Below, piece after piece: positions 54,982 to 63,228 of a DNA stretch of 64,000 nt. The notes beneath the pieces are model-generated. The model searched no databases, was not told where the DNA came from, and saw only the letters and a program-made list of their open reading frames with translations. The number at the start of each line of letters is the position of its first letter. The first letter of the stretch is position 1. The stretch lies in NCBI RefSeq assembly GCF_900519355.1, contig NZ_ULHE01000001.1, positions 310,001 through 374,000 on the forward strand, given 5' to 3'. A program made the translations under genes and the position numbers. This DNA is from Corynebacterium lactis. GTDB taxonomy: Bacteria > Actinomycetota > Actinomycetes > Mycobacteriales > Mycobacteriaceae.

Positions 54982-56556
54982 CTAGTTGACGCAGACCAGG
55001 CCTCCGGCGTCGATCTTCGGGCCAGTGTCCTGCCCCACGGCGCCGCCCTCGTGCCCGATGACCTCTCCGTTCGAGCCATCAGAGCTGGCGCCCTTTTCGT
55101 CTGTCTTCGGCTGGGAGACTCCGCCCTCAATGCCGGGGCCGGAATAGTCGCCGGCGACGGTCACGGAAATGTGGTGAGGCTCCAGGGTTGTGTCGTGGAC
55201 AATCGGCACGCCGCCGAGAGCCTCCGAGATAGCTTTCGCTGCCGGGTCATCCGGGTCGGCCGCATTGACCTGGCTGGTGGCAACGCCCGCGAACTCGGCG
55301 TTTCCGACCTCGCCCTCCTTGTAGCCGCGCCCGGTCAGAACACCGGCCACCCGCCCGGCGAGCCCCTCGATGCCGGTGGCGTTGTAGACGCTGACTGTGG
55401 TGTCTGCGGCGTTGTGGTCAGCCGGAGCAGCTGACGTCGACGGGTTGGCGCCGTTGCTGTCCTTGGGGCCGAGGAGGGTCTCGAAGTACTTGTGCACCTG
55501 GCCCTTGTCAATCGTCACGACGGACTCGCCGTAGTCGCCGGTGCCGTCGATCGAGGTGACCGGGATCGTCTCGAACTTGACGTTGCCGCCGGTCAGGCCC
55601 TGCATCTGCGTGGCAAAGCCGGTGACGTCCCAGTTGTCGTCCAAGACCACGGAGCGCTGCACGGCCTGGCCCAGTTCGCTCAGTTTCGCCGGGTTCGACA
55701 GTGTGCCCGCCCCCAGCAGCTTATTGGCGAACGATGCCATGAACACCTGTTGGCGGGTGATGCGATCCAGGTCGCCACGGGGCAGCCCGTGGCGCTGGCG
55801 CACGAAGGACAGGGCGTCCGGGCCCTTGAGCGTCTGCGGCCCCGCCGGGAAGTTGGCGCCCGAGAACTCGTCGTACACCGCGTTGTTCAGGCACACGTCG
55901 ACGCCGCCGATGGCGTCGGTAAGCAGGACGAATCCGAGCAGTCCGACCTCCGCGTAGTGGTCGACGGTGATTCCGCTGAGATCGCTGATGGTCTGGATCA
56001 GCGCGAGGCGACCGGCCTCTGTGGAACGCTTTTCAATCTCCGCCGGGGCGACTCCTTGGGCAGTCAGCTCCTCCTCGACGGCCTGCTTGGTGTTTCCGTA
56101 GACACCGTTGATCTTCGTATTCCCGAGCCTGTTGGTGTGGACGTAGGTGTCGCGCGGAATGGAGATCGCCGTGGCCGAGGAGCCGTCGGAAGGCACGCGA
56201 ATAATGATGATCGTGTCGGTGTTGGTCGCCTTTTCGTCGCCGGCGCGGAGCATCTTAATCTCCTCCGGCGTCAGGGGGTTGCCCTGCGCGTCCGCGCGGG
56301 AGTCCGAGCCGACCAGCAAAATGTCGGTCGCGCCGTCCTTGTGCTCGCCGAGGCCGAAGTTACCACCGGATCCGAGGTTATCCGTGGTCCTGCCGAGCGT
56401 CCACCAGCCGACGGCGGACACGACGAGGAATACGGCCGAGATGACAATCAGCGTGTTGCGCAGCAGTGCGGGCCATGCCTGGGCGGTACTCTCGGTTGCG
56501 GAGGGTGGGGCTTGGATGTCTCGCGCATGGCGAGGACGTGGCGAATGGCTACTCAA
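54982..56556 (-). CDS. LytR-CpsA-Psr (LCP) family cell-wall glycopolymer ligase
   Basis: 524 aa from the TTG at 56556, chosen for AGGAGG 6 nt upstream. Basic cytoplasmic start, one membrane helix (NTLIVISAVFLVVSAVGWW), then the LCP domain with DILLVGSDSRADAQG, SIPRDTYVHTN, KINGVYG and LSFVRQRHGLPRGDLDRITRQQ, which hold the pyrophosphate-binding Arg/Asp residues. A Pro/Ser/Ala linker precedes a C-terminal LytR_C domain (TTVSVYNATGIEGLAGRVAGVL). In mycolata such enzymes attach arabinogalactan to peptidoglycan. It is divergent from rmlD, as Rv3267 is in M. tuberculosis. Confidence 0.92.
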   Translation of the reverse strand: MSSHSPRPRHARDIQAPPSATESTAQAWPALLRNTLIVISAVFLVVSAVGWWTLGRTTDNLGSGGNFGLGEHKDGATDILLVGSDSRADAQGNPLTPEEIKMLRAGDEKATNTDTIIIIRVPSDGSSATAISIPRDTYVHTNRLGNTKINGVYGNTKQAVEEELTAQGVAPAEIEKRSTEAGRLALIQTISDLSGITVDHYAEVGLLGFVLLTDAIGGVDVCLNNAVYDEFSGANFPAGPQTLKGPDALSFVRQRHGLPRGDLDRITRQQVFMASFANKLLGAGTLSNPAKLSELGQAVQRSVVLDDNWDVTGFATQMQGLTGGNVKFETIPVTSIDGTGDYGESVVTIDKGQVHKYFETLLGPKDSNGANPSTSAAPADHNAADTTVSVYNATGIEGLAGRVAGVLTGRGYKEGEVGNAEFAGVATSQVNAADPDDPAAKAISEALGGVPIVHDTTLEPHHISVTVAGDYSGPGIEGGVSQPKTDEKGASSDGSNGEVIGHEGGAVGQDTGPKIDAGGLVCVN

Positions 56557-56687
56557 ACCTAGCCTCCTGTGATGGCCGATGAAGAACTCGTGACGCCGGC
56601 ACGAAAAACCGCACCGGCCGGGGTTTGCCAACTGGCGGGTGAACCGTTTGGCTATTAATCGTTTACACGATAATGAAAAAGTAGGAT

Positions 56688-57692
56688 ATGACTAAAATTA
56701 CCCCATCGCATTCCAGCGCGGCCGATCCAGCGCTGGGAGCCGTCGGCTCAGAGAGCAACAGTGCCGGGGCTGGATTGCCGAAGGTAGTCATCGTCGGCGC
56801 AGCCGGGCAGCTGGGTGTCGCGCTCCGGCGCAGTGCGGAGGCCGCGAGGTACGACATCACGGCGCTGACCCGCAGCCAGTTGGATATCGCGGACGCCGAG
56901 GCAGTTGCCACGTCGAGCGCGCTGTCCGGGGCCTCGGTAATCATTAATGCGGCGGCCTACACCGACGTCGACGGCGCAGAGTCGGACCCGACCGCCGCCC
57001 ATCTCGCTAACGCGCTGGGGCCAAAGTACTTGGCAGCGCGTGCAAAGGCCGAGGGCTCCTATTTCATTCATATGTCGACCGACTACGTGTTCGGTGAGCT
57101 TTTTCACGGCCAGGAGCCCCGCCCGCTGCGTGCCGACGACGACACGGTACCGGTAACTATGTACGGGCGCACCAAGCTGGTCGGGGAGCGCAACGTCCTG
57201 GATTCCGGTGCTCGGGCGGTCATCGTGCGGACCGCGTGGGTGTGGTCCGGACCGACGCAGCCCGAGGCGCGCGATTTCGTGTCGACCATGATGTCGCTGG
57301 CAGAAAGCGGGGCCGCCGACGGAAGCGTGGTCAACGTCGTCGATGATCAGCGAGGAAACCCCACGTTCGTCGGAGACCTGGCAACCGGAATCTGGCAGTT
57401 GGTCGATCGTGCGTTGGACACAGATGCCAGTGCAGGTAAGGGCGCTTCGGGGCCGGTGGAAGGCATCGTCCATGCCACGGGCACGGGCAGTGCGACCTGG
57501 TTTGAGGTGGCGCAGGCGGTCTTTGCTGCGGTGGGGGAGGACGTCGGGCGGGTCCGTCCCTGCACATCCGACGAGTTTCCCCGGCCGGCGACCCGCCCAA
57601 GCTGGTCGGTCCTGTCGCCCGAGTCCTGGATATCCGCGGGGCTTTCCCCTCTGCCGGAGTGGGAGTCCACTTTGGCCCGCGTCCTGTCTTAG
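56688..57692 (+). CDS. rmlD: dTDP-4-dehydrorhamnose reductase
   Basis: 334 aa. After a ~30-residue polar lead, the Rossmann motif VVIVGAAGQLG begins; VIINAAAYTDVDGAE, FIHMSTDYVFGE and the YxxxK pair in MYGRTKLVGE follow. It makes dTDP-L-rhamnose, the donor used by the next gene for the arabinogalactan linker. GTAGGA lies directly before the ATG; a GATAAT box at 56668-56673 with TTGGCT upstream is a possible promoter. First gene of the rmlD-wbbL-manC run. Confidence 0.93.
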   Translation: MTKITPSHSSAADPALGAVGSESNSAGAGLPKVVIVGAAGQLGVALRRSAEAARYDITALTRSQLDIADAEAVATSSALSGASVIINAAAYTDVDGAESDPTAAHLANALGPKYLAARAKAEGSYFIHMSTDYVFGELFHGQEPRPLRADDDTVPVTMYGRTKLVGERNVLDSGARAVIVRTAWVWSGPTQPEARDFVSTMMSLAESGAADGSVVNVVDDQRGNPTFVGDLATGIWQLVDRALDTDASAGKGASGPVEGIVHATGTGSATWFEVAQAVFAAVGEDVGRVRPCTSDEFPRPATRPSWSVLSPESWISAGLSPLPEWESTLARVLS

Positions 57693-57703
57693 GCTCTTGT
57701 GCT

Positions 57704-58615
57704 GTGAATGAACAGCTTCCCTGCAATCTCCCGCTGGGCGTGGTGACGGTCACCTACTCGCCCGGGCGCCACATCGGCGAGCTGATTGACTCGCTGGGGG
57801 CCGCCGCTACCTCGGGGACCCGACTGATCATGGCCGATAACGGCTCGGTCGATGGTTCGGTCGAGGCGGAAGTCGAGCGTGCTGCCACCACCGGCGCGGA
57901 CGTCGCCCTTCTGCGCACCGGTGGAAACGTCGGCTATGGTGCGGCTGCCAATCGGGGCATTGCGGAGCTTGAGGCTGCGAGGCGAGCGGGGGAAATCAAC
58001 CCGGACTACGTCATGCTGGTCAACCCGGACGTGATTTTCGAGCCTGGTTCCATTGACGCGATGCTGGATTGCGCGGCCCGCAACCCTCGCGCGGGTGCGG
58101 TCGGCCCCCTCATCCGTGAGGCCGATGGGTCGGTATACCCTTCCGCCCGTGCGGTTCCAGAGCTGATCTCGGGAATCGGTCATGCTCTTCTGGCGGACAT
58201 CTGGCCCGGCAACCCCTTTTCGGCCCGGTATCGGGATGACTCCGATATGGGGCGCGAGCGCGACGCAGGATGGCTCTCGGGCGCCTGCTTGCTGCTGAAA
58301 TGGGATGCCTTTGACTCCATTGATGGTTTCGATACCCGCTACTTCATGTACATGGAGGACGTTGATCTGGGCGACCGGCTGGGGCGTGCTGGCTGGCGCA
58401 ACGTCTTTTGCCCCTCGGCGGAGATTCGCCACGCTCAGGGGCATTCCGCCAGCAAGCATCCGGAAATCACTGTTCGGGCGCACCATCAATCCGCCTACCG
58501 CTTTATGGCCGACCGCCTGCCCGGCTGGCAGTGGGCGCCAATGCGACTGCTGCTGCGGGCGGGCCTATTTGTGCGTGGCACAGCCATAATCGCTGTGAAA
58601 AAGCGTAGGAATTAG
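57704..58615 (+). CDS. wbbL: rhamnosyltransferase WbbL (GT2)
   Basis: 303 aa from the GTG at 57704, 11 nt after rmlD; TAGGCT lies 8 nt upstream, so a leaderless start is also possible. GT2 fold with LGVVTVTYSPGRHIGELIDSL, MADNGSVDGS, NVGYGAAANRG, MLVNPDVIFEPGS and the acceptor-side YFMYMEDVDLGDRL. It transfers rhamnose to decaprenyl-PP-GlcNAc, building the linker between peptidoglycan and arabinogalactan. Order rmlD-wbbL-manC is conserved in mycolata. Confidence 0.92.
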   Translation: MNEQLPCNLPLGVVTVTYSPGRHIGELIDSLGAAATSGTRLIMADNGSVDGSVEAEVERAATTGADVALLRTGGNVGYGAAANRGIAELEAARRAGEINPDYVMLVNPDVIFEPGSIDAMLDCAARNPRAGAVGPLIREADGSVYPSARAVPELISGIGHALLADIWPGNPFSARYRDDSDMGRERDAGWLSGACLLLKWDAFDSIDGFDTRYFMYMEDVDLGDRLGRAGWRNVFCPSAEIRHAQGHSASKHPEITVRAHHQSAYRFMADRLPGWQWAPMRLLLRAGLFVRGTAIIAVKKRRN

Positions 58616-58695
58616 TTTAGTCCCCGCGACCGCGCCGTCCGTGGCCAATCCCAGGCGGCCGTTTCCACCGATTAGGACAGAAAGTAAGCACTCTC

Positions 58696-59829
58696 ATGAC
58701 CACCGAAGTCCGTTCCACTACGGGCGCCGATGCTGCCTACGAGGCCGGCGCTGCTCTGGCTGAGCGTACCGACGCAGTCATTCTCGTCGGCGGTCAGGGC
58801 ACTCGACTGCGCCCCCTGACCGTGAATACGCCGAAGCCGATGCTCCCGACGGCCGGGCGCCCATTCCTCGAGCATCTCCTCGGCCGGATTCGCGCAGCGG
58901 GCATGAAGCATGTCGTGCTCGGCACCTCCTACAAGGCAGAAGTCTTCGAGGAGCACTTCGGTGACGGTTCTGATCTCGGCCTGGAGATTGAATACGTGGT
59001 CGAGACGGAGCCGCTCGGCACTGGTGGCGGTATCCGCAACGTGGCCGACAAGCTGCGCTTCGATACCGCGATGGTCTTCAACGGTGATGTGCTCGGCGGT
59101 ACCGACCTGCGGGCGGTTCTGGGCACCCACGCCGATAAGAACGCGGACGTCACCATGCATCTGGTCCGCGTCCCCGATCCGCGTGCCTTCGGCTGCGTGC
59201 CGACGGACGCCGATGGCCGCGTCCTCGAGTTCCTTGAAAAGACCCAGGATCCGCCTACCGACCAGATCAATGCCGGTATCTACGTTTTTCGTCGCGAGAT
59301 TATCGAGTCGATTCCGGCCGGCCGTGCGATCAGCGTGGAACGCGAGATTTTCCCGGCGTTGCTCGAGCGCGGCAACGCCGTCTACGGTCACGTCGATTAC
59401 GCCTACTGGCGCGATATGGGTACCCCGGCGGACTTCGTTCGCGGATCCTCGGACCTCGTCCGGGGCATCGCGCCTTCGCCGCTGTTGGAGGGGCGCCACG
59501 GTGAGTCGCTTGTCGACGATTCGGCCTCGGTCGGTGGAGGTGCTCTCCTTTATGGCGGCTCGGTCGTGGGCCGTGGCGCGGAAATCGGCGCCGGCGCTCG
59601 CATCGATCAGTCGGTCATTTTCGACGGCGCTCGAATCGGCGCCGGCGCGGTCATTGAGCGCTCCATCGTTGCGGCTGGTGCCGACATTGGACCGCGCACC
59701 GTCGTCAGTGACGCGATCATCGGCGAGGGTGCGGTCATCGGAGCGCGCTGCGAGCTGGTCAACGGCCTGCGCGTATGGCCCGGCGTGACTATTCCCGACC
59801 ACGGAGTCCGCTTTTCGACGGACGTCTAG
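58696..59829 (+). CDS. manC: mannose-1-phosphate guanylyltransferase (GDP-mannose pyrophosphorylase)
   Basis: 377 aa. N-terminal nucleotidyltransferase with GGQGTRLRPLTVNTPKPMLP, MVFNGDVLGG, YAYWRDMGTPADFV; C-terminal left-handed beta-helix of hexapeptide repeats (ARIDQSVIFDGARIGAGAVIERSIV). It makes GDP-mannose for lipoarabinomannan and mannoprotein synthesis. The first ~20 residues are not conserved and the ATG at 58696 may be one of several. Mycobacterial naming calls it manB and C. glutamicum annotation rmlA2; the reaction is the same. Confidence 0.9.
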   Translation: MTTEVRSTTGADAAYEAGAALAERTDAVILVGGQGTRLRPLTVNTPKPMLPTAGRPFLEHLLGRIRAAGMKHVVLGTSYKAEVFEEHFGDGSDLGLEIEYVVETEPLGTGGGIRNVADKLRFDTAMVFNGDVLGGTDLRAVLGTHADKNADVTMHLVRVPDPRAFGCVPTDADGRVLEFLEKTQDPPTDQINAGIYVFRREIIESIPAGRAISVEREIFPALLERGNAVYGHVDYAYWRDMGTPADFVRGSSDLVRGIAPSPLLEGRHGESLVDDSASVGGGALLYGGSVVGRGAEIGAGARIDQSVIFDGARIGAGAVIERSIVAAGADIGPRTVVSDAIIGEGAVIGARCELVNGLRVWPGVTIPDHGVRFSTDV

Positions 59830-60173
59830 GGTCGTAGATCACAGCGGTGGCGGGGTGTCGGCCCAAACGGCGGTGCCGACAAAACGCGGGGTAGGTGGGG
59901 AGCTTTGACCCCATCCCTCAACCTCTACTTGATCCCCAACGCGGGGGGAGCGGGCACTGGGGCAATGGAGAGTTAGTCTCAATTTTCCCATTCGGCTTGA
60001 CCGCAGGTGGGTTACACGTGTGTAATCACAAATGTGTGTTTCGCACATTTTCAGCCTTTAACCGGCCTTTTAGCTGGAGCGACCAGGTGGGTTGACCACG
60101 GTCGGATCGGGTGGTGGATGTGCGGGCAAGACCCAAGTAGACCCAAGGAAATCGTCGTCAGGAGGCCCTCAGC
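59830..60173. other. intergenic region before whiB2
   Basis: 344 nt without a gene. GTCGGC/GCCGAC (about 59857-59879) could end the manC transcript. Upstream of whiB2 are the dyads TTACAC-GT-GTGTAA (60013-60026) and AAATGTG-N7-CACATTT (60030-60050), candidate operators. Strong AGGAGG precedes the whiB2 ATG, so this gene has a leader. Confidence 0.55.
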
Positions 60174-60542
60174 ATGGACAAGTCCAGCATGTTTGATGGC
60201 AGCTTTGCGGTCGATCATGAGACGAATGCGGGTGAAAATCACGTGACCGAAAGCTCCTCTGGAAACCAGCCTCGTCCGTTGGCAGAGTGGGCAGATGACC
60301 TCTCGGGTCTCTTTGAGGCCGTCGAGCAGGATTGGCAAGAGCAGGCGCTGTGCGCTCAAACCGATCCGGAGGCCTTCTTTCCCGAGAAGGGCGGTTCCAC
60401 GCGCGAGGCGAAGCGCATTTGCCGTGCGTGCGGCGTCCGGGATGAATGCCTGGAGTTCGCGTTGGAGCACGACGAGCGTTTCGGCATTTGGGGCGGCCTG
60501 TCCGAGCGTGAACGCCGCAGGCTGAAGAAGGAAATCGGCTAG
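60174..60542 (+). CDS. whiB2: WhiB2/WhmD-type iron-sulfur transcription factor
   Basis: 122 aa. Four cluster Cys in the WhiB pattern C-x(n)-CxxCxxxxxC: ALCAQTDPEAFFP, then RICRACGVRDEC. The signature GIWGG is followed by the basic RERRRLKKEIG tail for DNA contact. WhiB2 family members control septation in actinobacteria and are often essential. The place between manC and the metallopeptidase/DUF3499 pair matches Rv3260c. AGGAGG at 60160-60165 sets the start. Confidence 0.95.
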   Translation: MDKSSMFDGSFAVDHETNAGENHVTESSSGNQPRPLAEWADDLSGLFEAVEQDWQEQALCAQTDPEAFFPEKGGSTREAKRICRACGVRDECLEFALEHDERFGIWGGLSERERRRLKKEIG

Positions 60543-60578
60543 CGTCGAACCATCTCGGCGCGGACCGGAGAAATGCGT

Positions 60579-60606
60579 GGGCACCTATTTTTTAGGTGCC
60601 CTTTTT
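60579..60606 (+). terminator. intrinsic terminator of whiB2
   Basis: GGGCACCT (60579-60586) and AGGTGCCC (60594-60601) form a perfect stem with a T-rich loop, followed by TTTTT. Lies between whiB2 and the convergent metallopeptidase-like gene. Confidence 0.92.
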
Positions 60607-60618
60607 GCTACGCACCCC

Positions 60619-61092
60619 CTAGAGCACGTCCTCGTCAAAGTCTGGATCCACGTCGTACGGAGAGATGGATAGGTAGACCGCGACCAGAAGCGTGAGGACA
60701 TGGCGAAGAAGAAGGTCCAGCTCGCTGCGGTCGGCGGCGCGGCGCTCGATGGGGCGCCGGAATACGACGATGCACGGGCGCGTCGGGTTGCCGGACCTGT
60801 CGATTCCGGCCGAAATGAGGCGGCCCAGCGGAACGGCGCCGTCCGCTACTATTTCCTCCGGCAGGTACATCCCGGGACTTAACTGCATGCGGGGGATTGT
60901 GTCGATCGCGATGTCCAGATGCGAAAGCTGTCGGGACCACCGCTGGTCAAGCGGGGAGTAGGCGTCGATGACGGCCTGATCGAAAGCCTCCGAACGGCTC
61001 TTCCAGCGTGGTACCTCCGGCGGCAGCAGGGGGCCGCGCGGTCCACGGCCACGGCGAATGGAGCGGCGCATCTGACGGAGGTTGGCGTTCAT
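60619..61092 (-). CDS. metallopeptidase-family protein (PF06262/Rv3259-like) with a degenerate active site
   Basis: 157 aa. A basic N terminus (RRSIRRGRGPRGPLLPPEVPRWKSR) is followed by FDQAVIDAYSPLDQRW..LDIAIDTIPRM and RPCIVVFRRPIERRAADRSELDLLLRHVLTLLVAVYLSISPYDVDPDFDED. The HExxH expected of zincin-like members is replaced by RHVLTLLVAVYL, so zinc catalysis is unlikely. The mycobacterial counterpart at the same locus is similarly altered. Role unknown; convergent with whiB2, divergent from DUF3499. Confidence 0.78.
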   Translation of the reverse strand: MNANLRQMRRSIRRGRGPRGPLLPPEVPRWKSRSEAFDQAVIDAYSPLDQRWSRQLSHLDIAIDTIPRMQLSPGMYLPEEIVADGAVPLGRLISAGIDRSGNPTRPCIVVFRRPIERRAADRSELDLLLRHVLTLLVAVYLSISPYDVDPDFDEDVL

Positions 61093-61230
61093 AAGTGTTC
61101 AGTCTAATTCCAGCTGTGGCTCCCCAGTGGGATGCGCCCTGGGGTCGCCGTGTTAGGACGTTGCCGAACAACGCCGCACAATGCCGATGAATACAGGGGG
61201 CAAACTTTAAGGTGAAACTCACCTGCCACT

Positions 61231-61258
61231 GTGAAAACCTCAAGTAAGGGTCTAGACT
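61231..61258 (+). promoter_or_regulatory. leaderless promoter of the DUF3499 gene
   Basis: GTGAAA (61231-61236), 16-nt spacer, TAGACT (61253-61258), then 8 nt to the GTG at 61267. No ribosome site is visible before the GTG. Confidence 0.6.
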
Positions 61259-61266
61259 TTGCAGGC

Positions 61267-61671
61267 GTGAGTGTTTTTCGTCGTTGTTGCCGTCCCGGCT
61301 GTGGCAAGCCCGCCGTGGCCACCCTGACTTACGCCTACGCCGAGTCGACTGCCGTGCTTGGGCCGCTGGCAGCGGCGGCGGAGCCCCATAGTTGGGACCT
61401 GTGCGAGAAGCACGCCCGCTCCATCACTGCGCCTCTCGGTTGGGAACTGGTGCGTTACGACGTCCCCGCGCCCGCCGAGGATGACGACGATCTCACGGCG
61501 CTGGCCGAAGCCGTCCGCGAGGCTGGACGCAATGCGACGGGCCTGGTCCTGCGCGAGGAGAACGACAACCGCACGCAGGTCTACAAGGTCGATGCGAGCA
61601 GGCATCCGTCGGCACGCAAGTCGGCGCGGGGGCATCTGCACGTGGTGCCAGATCCGGACGAGGAGAATTAG
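61267..61671 (+). CDS. DUF3499 family protein
   Basis: 134 aa from the GTG at 61267. It begins VFRRCCRPGCGKPAVATLTYAYAESTAVLGPL and has HSWDLCEKHARSITAPLGWELVRYD; the CCRPGC..C..H pattern suggests a small zinc-binding fold. The family is restricted to actinobacteria and lies before phosphomannomutase (Rv3258c in M. tuberculosis). Function unknown. It probably shares a transcript with manB. Confidence 0.9.
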   Translation: MSVFRRCCRPGCGKPAVATLTYAYAESTAVLGPLAAAAEPHSWDLCEKHARSITAPLGWELVRYDVPAPAEDDDDLTALAEAVREAGRNATGLVLREENDNRTQVYKVDASRHPSARKSARGHLHVVPDPDEEN

Positions 61672-61717
61672 TCCGAAGCCCCGGAAAGTCGTGAAACGGC
61701 TGCCGGAGTTCGTTTCA

Positions 61718-61778
61718 GCCTCTCTGTGGCTAGTATCATTTCTCTAGATCGATACTTGACCCCCAGAGAGGCTTTTTT
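61718..61778 (+). promoter_or_regulatory. terminator-like hairpin covering the manB ribosome site
   Basis: GCCTCTCTGTGG (61718-61729) can pair with CCCCAGAGAGGC (61761-61772), one mismatch in 12, followed by six T (61773-61778) and then C and the GTG of manB. The right arm contains GAGAGG, the manB Shine-Dalgarno. The 31-nt loop holds TAGTAT (61731-61736), a possible -10 box; a transcript from it would lack the left arm. So read-through transcripts could be ended or silenced while the internal promoter escapes. Confidence 0.55.
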
Positions 61779-61779
61779 C

Positions 61780-63159
61780 GTGGGAACTTACAACCGTTCC
61801 GACCTGGACGCTGCCATCAAGGCCTACGACGTGCGAGGCGTCGTCGGCGAGGGCATCGACGCTGAGCTCGTCGGCGACATCGGCGCTGCCTTCGGCTACA
61901 TCATGCGCGAAGAAGGTGCGACGCGTGCGGTCGTGGGTCACGACATGCGTGAGTCCTCCCCTGAGTTGGCGGACAGTTTCGCCCGCGGCGCGGCCTCCCA
62001 GGGCCTGAACGTGACCCTCCTGGGGCTGACCTCCACCGATGAGCTCTATTACGCCTCCGGAGCCCTTGAATGCCCGGGCGCGATGTTCACCGCGAGCCAC
62101 AACCCGGCGAAGTACAACGGCATCAAGATGTGCCGCGCGCTGGCCCGCCCGGTGGGCGAGGAGACCGGACTGGGGCAAATTAAGGACCTGCTGGTCGACG
62201 GCATCCCGGCCTTCGAGGGCGAGCGCGGCTCGATCGACACCAAGGACGTCCTGGCGGACTACGCGGCGTTCCTCCACAGCCTGGTCGACGTCCGCTCGGG
62301 CCGTCGCCTGAAGGTTGCGGTCGACGCCGGTAACGGCATGGGCGGCCTGACCGTCCCGGCTGTGCTCGGTGACGATTTCGAGATTGCCGACCTCTACTTC
62401 GAGCTCGACGGCAACTTCCCGAACCACGAGGCCAACCCGCTGGAGCCGGCCAACCTGGTGGACCTGCAGAAGTTCACCGTGGAGACCGGCTCGGACATCG
62501 GCATCGCCTTCGACGGCGACGCGGACCGTTGCTTCGTCGTCGACGAGCTGGGCAACCCGGTCAGCCCGTCGGCAATCTGCGCACTGGTGGCGACGCGCTA
62601 CCTGGAGAAGTTCCCGGGCGCGACCATCATCCACAACCTGATCACCTCGCACGTCGTGCCGGAGATGATCGCCGAGGCCGGCGGCACCGCGGTGCGCACC
62701 CGCGTCGGTCACTCCTTCATCAAGGCGCAGATGGCCTCCACCGGCGCCGTCTTCGGCGGCGAGCACTCCGCCCACTACTACTTCAGCGAGTTCTTCAACG
62801 CGGACTCCGGCATGCTGGCCGCGATGCACGTCCTGGCGGCTCTGGCGGAGCAGGACAAGCCGCTCAGCGAATTCATGGCCGAGTACAACCGCTACGAGGC
62901 CTCCGGCGAGATCAACTCCCGCCTGGCCAGCGCGGAGGAGCAGAAGGCCAAGCAGGCCGAGATCGAGGCTGCCTTCGCGGACCGCACCGCCTCCTCCGAC
63001 TGGATGGACGGCCTGACCATCGAGCTGAAGGACTCCAAGGCCTGGTTCAACGTCCGCGCCTCCAACACCGAGCCGCTGCTGCGTCTCAACGTGGAGGCCC
63101 CGACCCGCGCCGAGGTCGACGCCCTGGTGACTGAAGTCCTCGGCATCATCCGTGGCTAG
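61780..63159 (+). CDS. manB: phosphomannomutase (alpha-D-phosphohexomutase family)
   Basis: 459 aa from the GTG at 61780 (GAGAGG, 8 nt upstream). Motifs in order: AIKAYDVRGVVGEGI, phosphoserine loop TASHNPAKYNGIKM, metal-binding DGDADRCF, GGEHSAHYYFSEF for sugar recognition and the phosphate-binding RASNTEPLLRLNVE. It converts mannose-6-phosphate to mannose-1-phosphate, the substrate of ManC. Called pmmA in mycobacteria. Confidence 0.95.
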   Translation: MGTYNRSDLDAAIKAYDVRGVVGEGIDAELVGDIGAAFGYIMREEGATRAVVGHDMRESSPELADSFARGAASQGLNVTLLGLTSTDELYYASGALECPGAMFTASHNPAKYNGIKMCRALARPVGEETGLGQIKDLLVDGIPAFEGERGSIDTKDVLADYAAFLHSLVDVRSGRRLKVAVDAGNGMGGLTVPAVLGDDFEIADLYFELDGNFPNHEANPLEPANLVDLQKFTVETGSDIGIAFDGDADRCFVVDELGNPVSPSAICALVATRYLEKFPGATIIHNLITSHVVPEMIAEAGGTAVRTRVGHSFIKAQMASTGAVFGGEHSAHYYFSEFFNADSGMLAAMHVLAALAEQDKPLSEFMAEYNRYEASGEINSRLASAEEQKAKQAEIEAAFADRTASSDWMDGLTIELKDSKAWFNVRASNTEPLLRLNVEAPTRAEVDALVTEVLGIIRG

Positions 63160-63228
63160 TTCGGCGCAGGTTGCGCCACGTGACGGGTTTCGCGCCCGCA
63201 CTCCGGCAACTTAGGGCAAGCTAGAATC

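Noticed and set aside
59839..60048. Small minus-strand ORF between manC and whiB2
   Set aside because: No ribosome site, no family resemblance, and it overlaps probable control dyads of whiB2.
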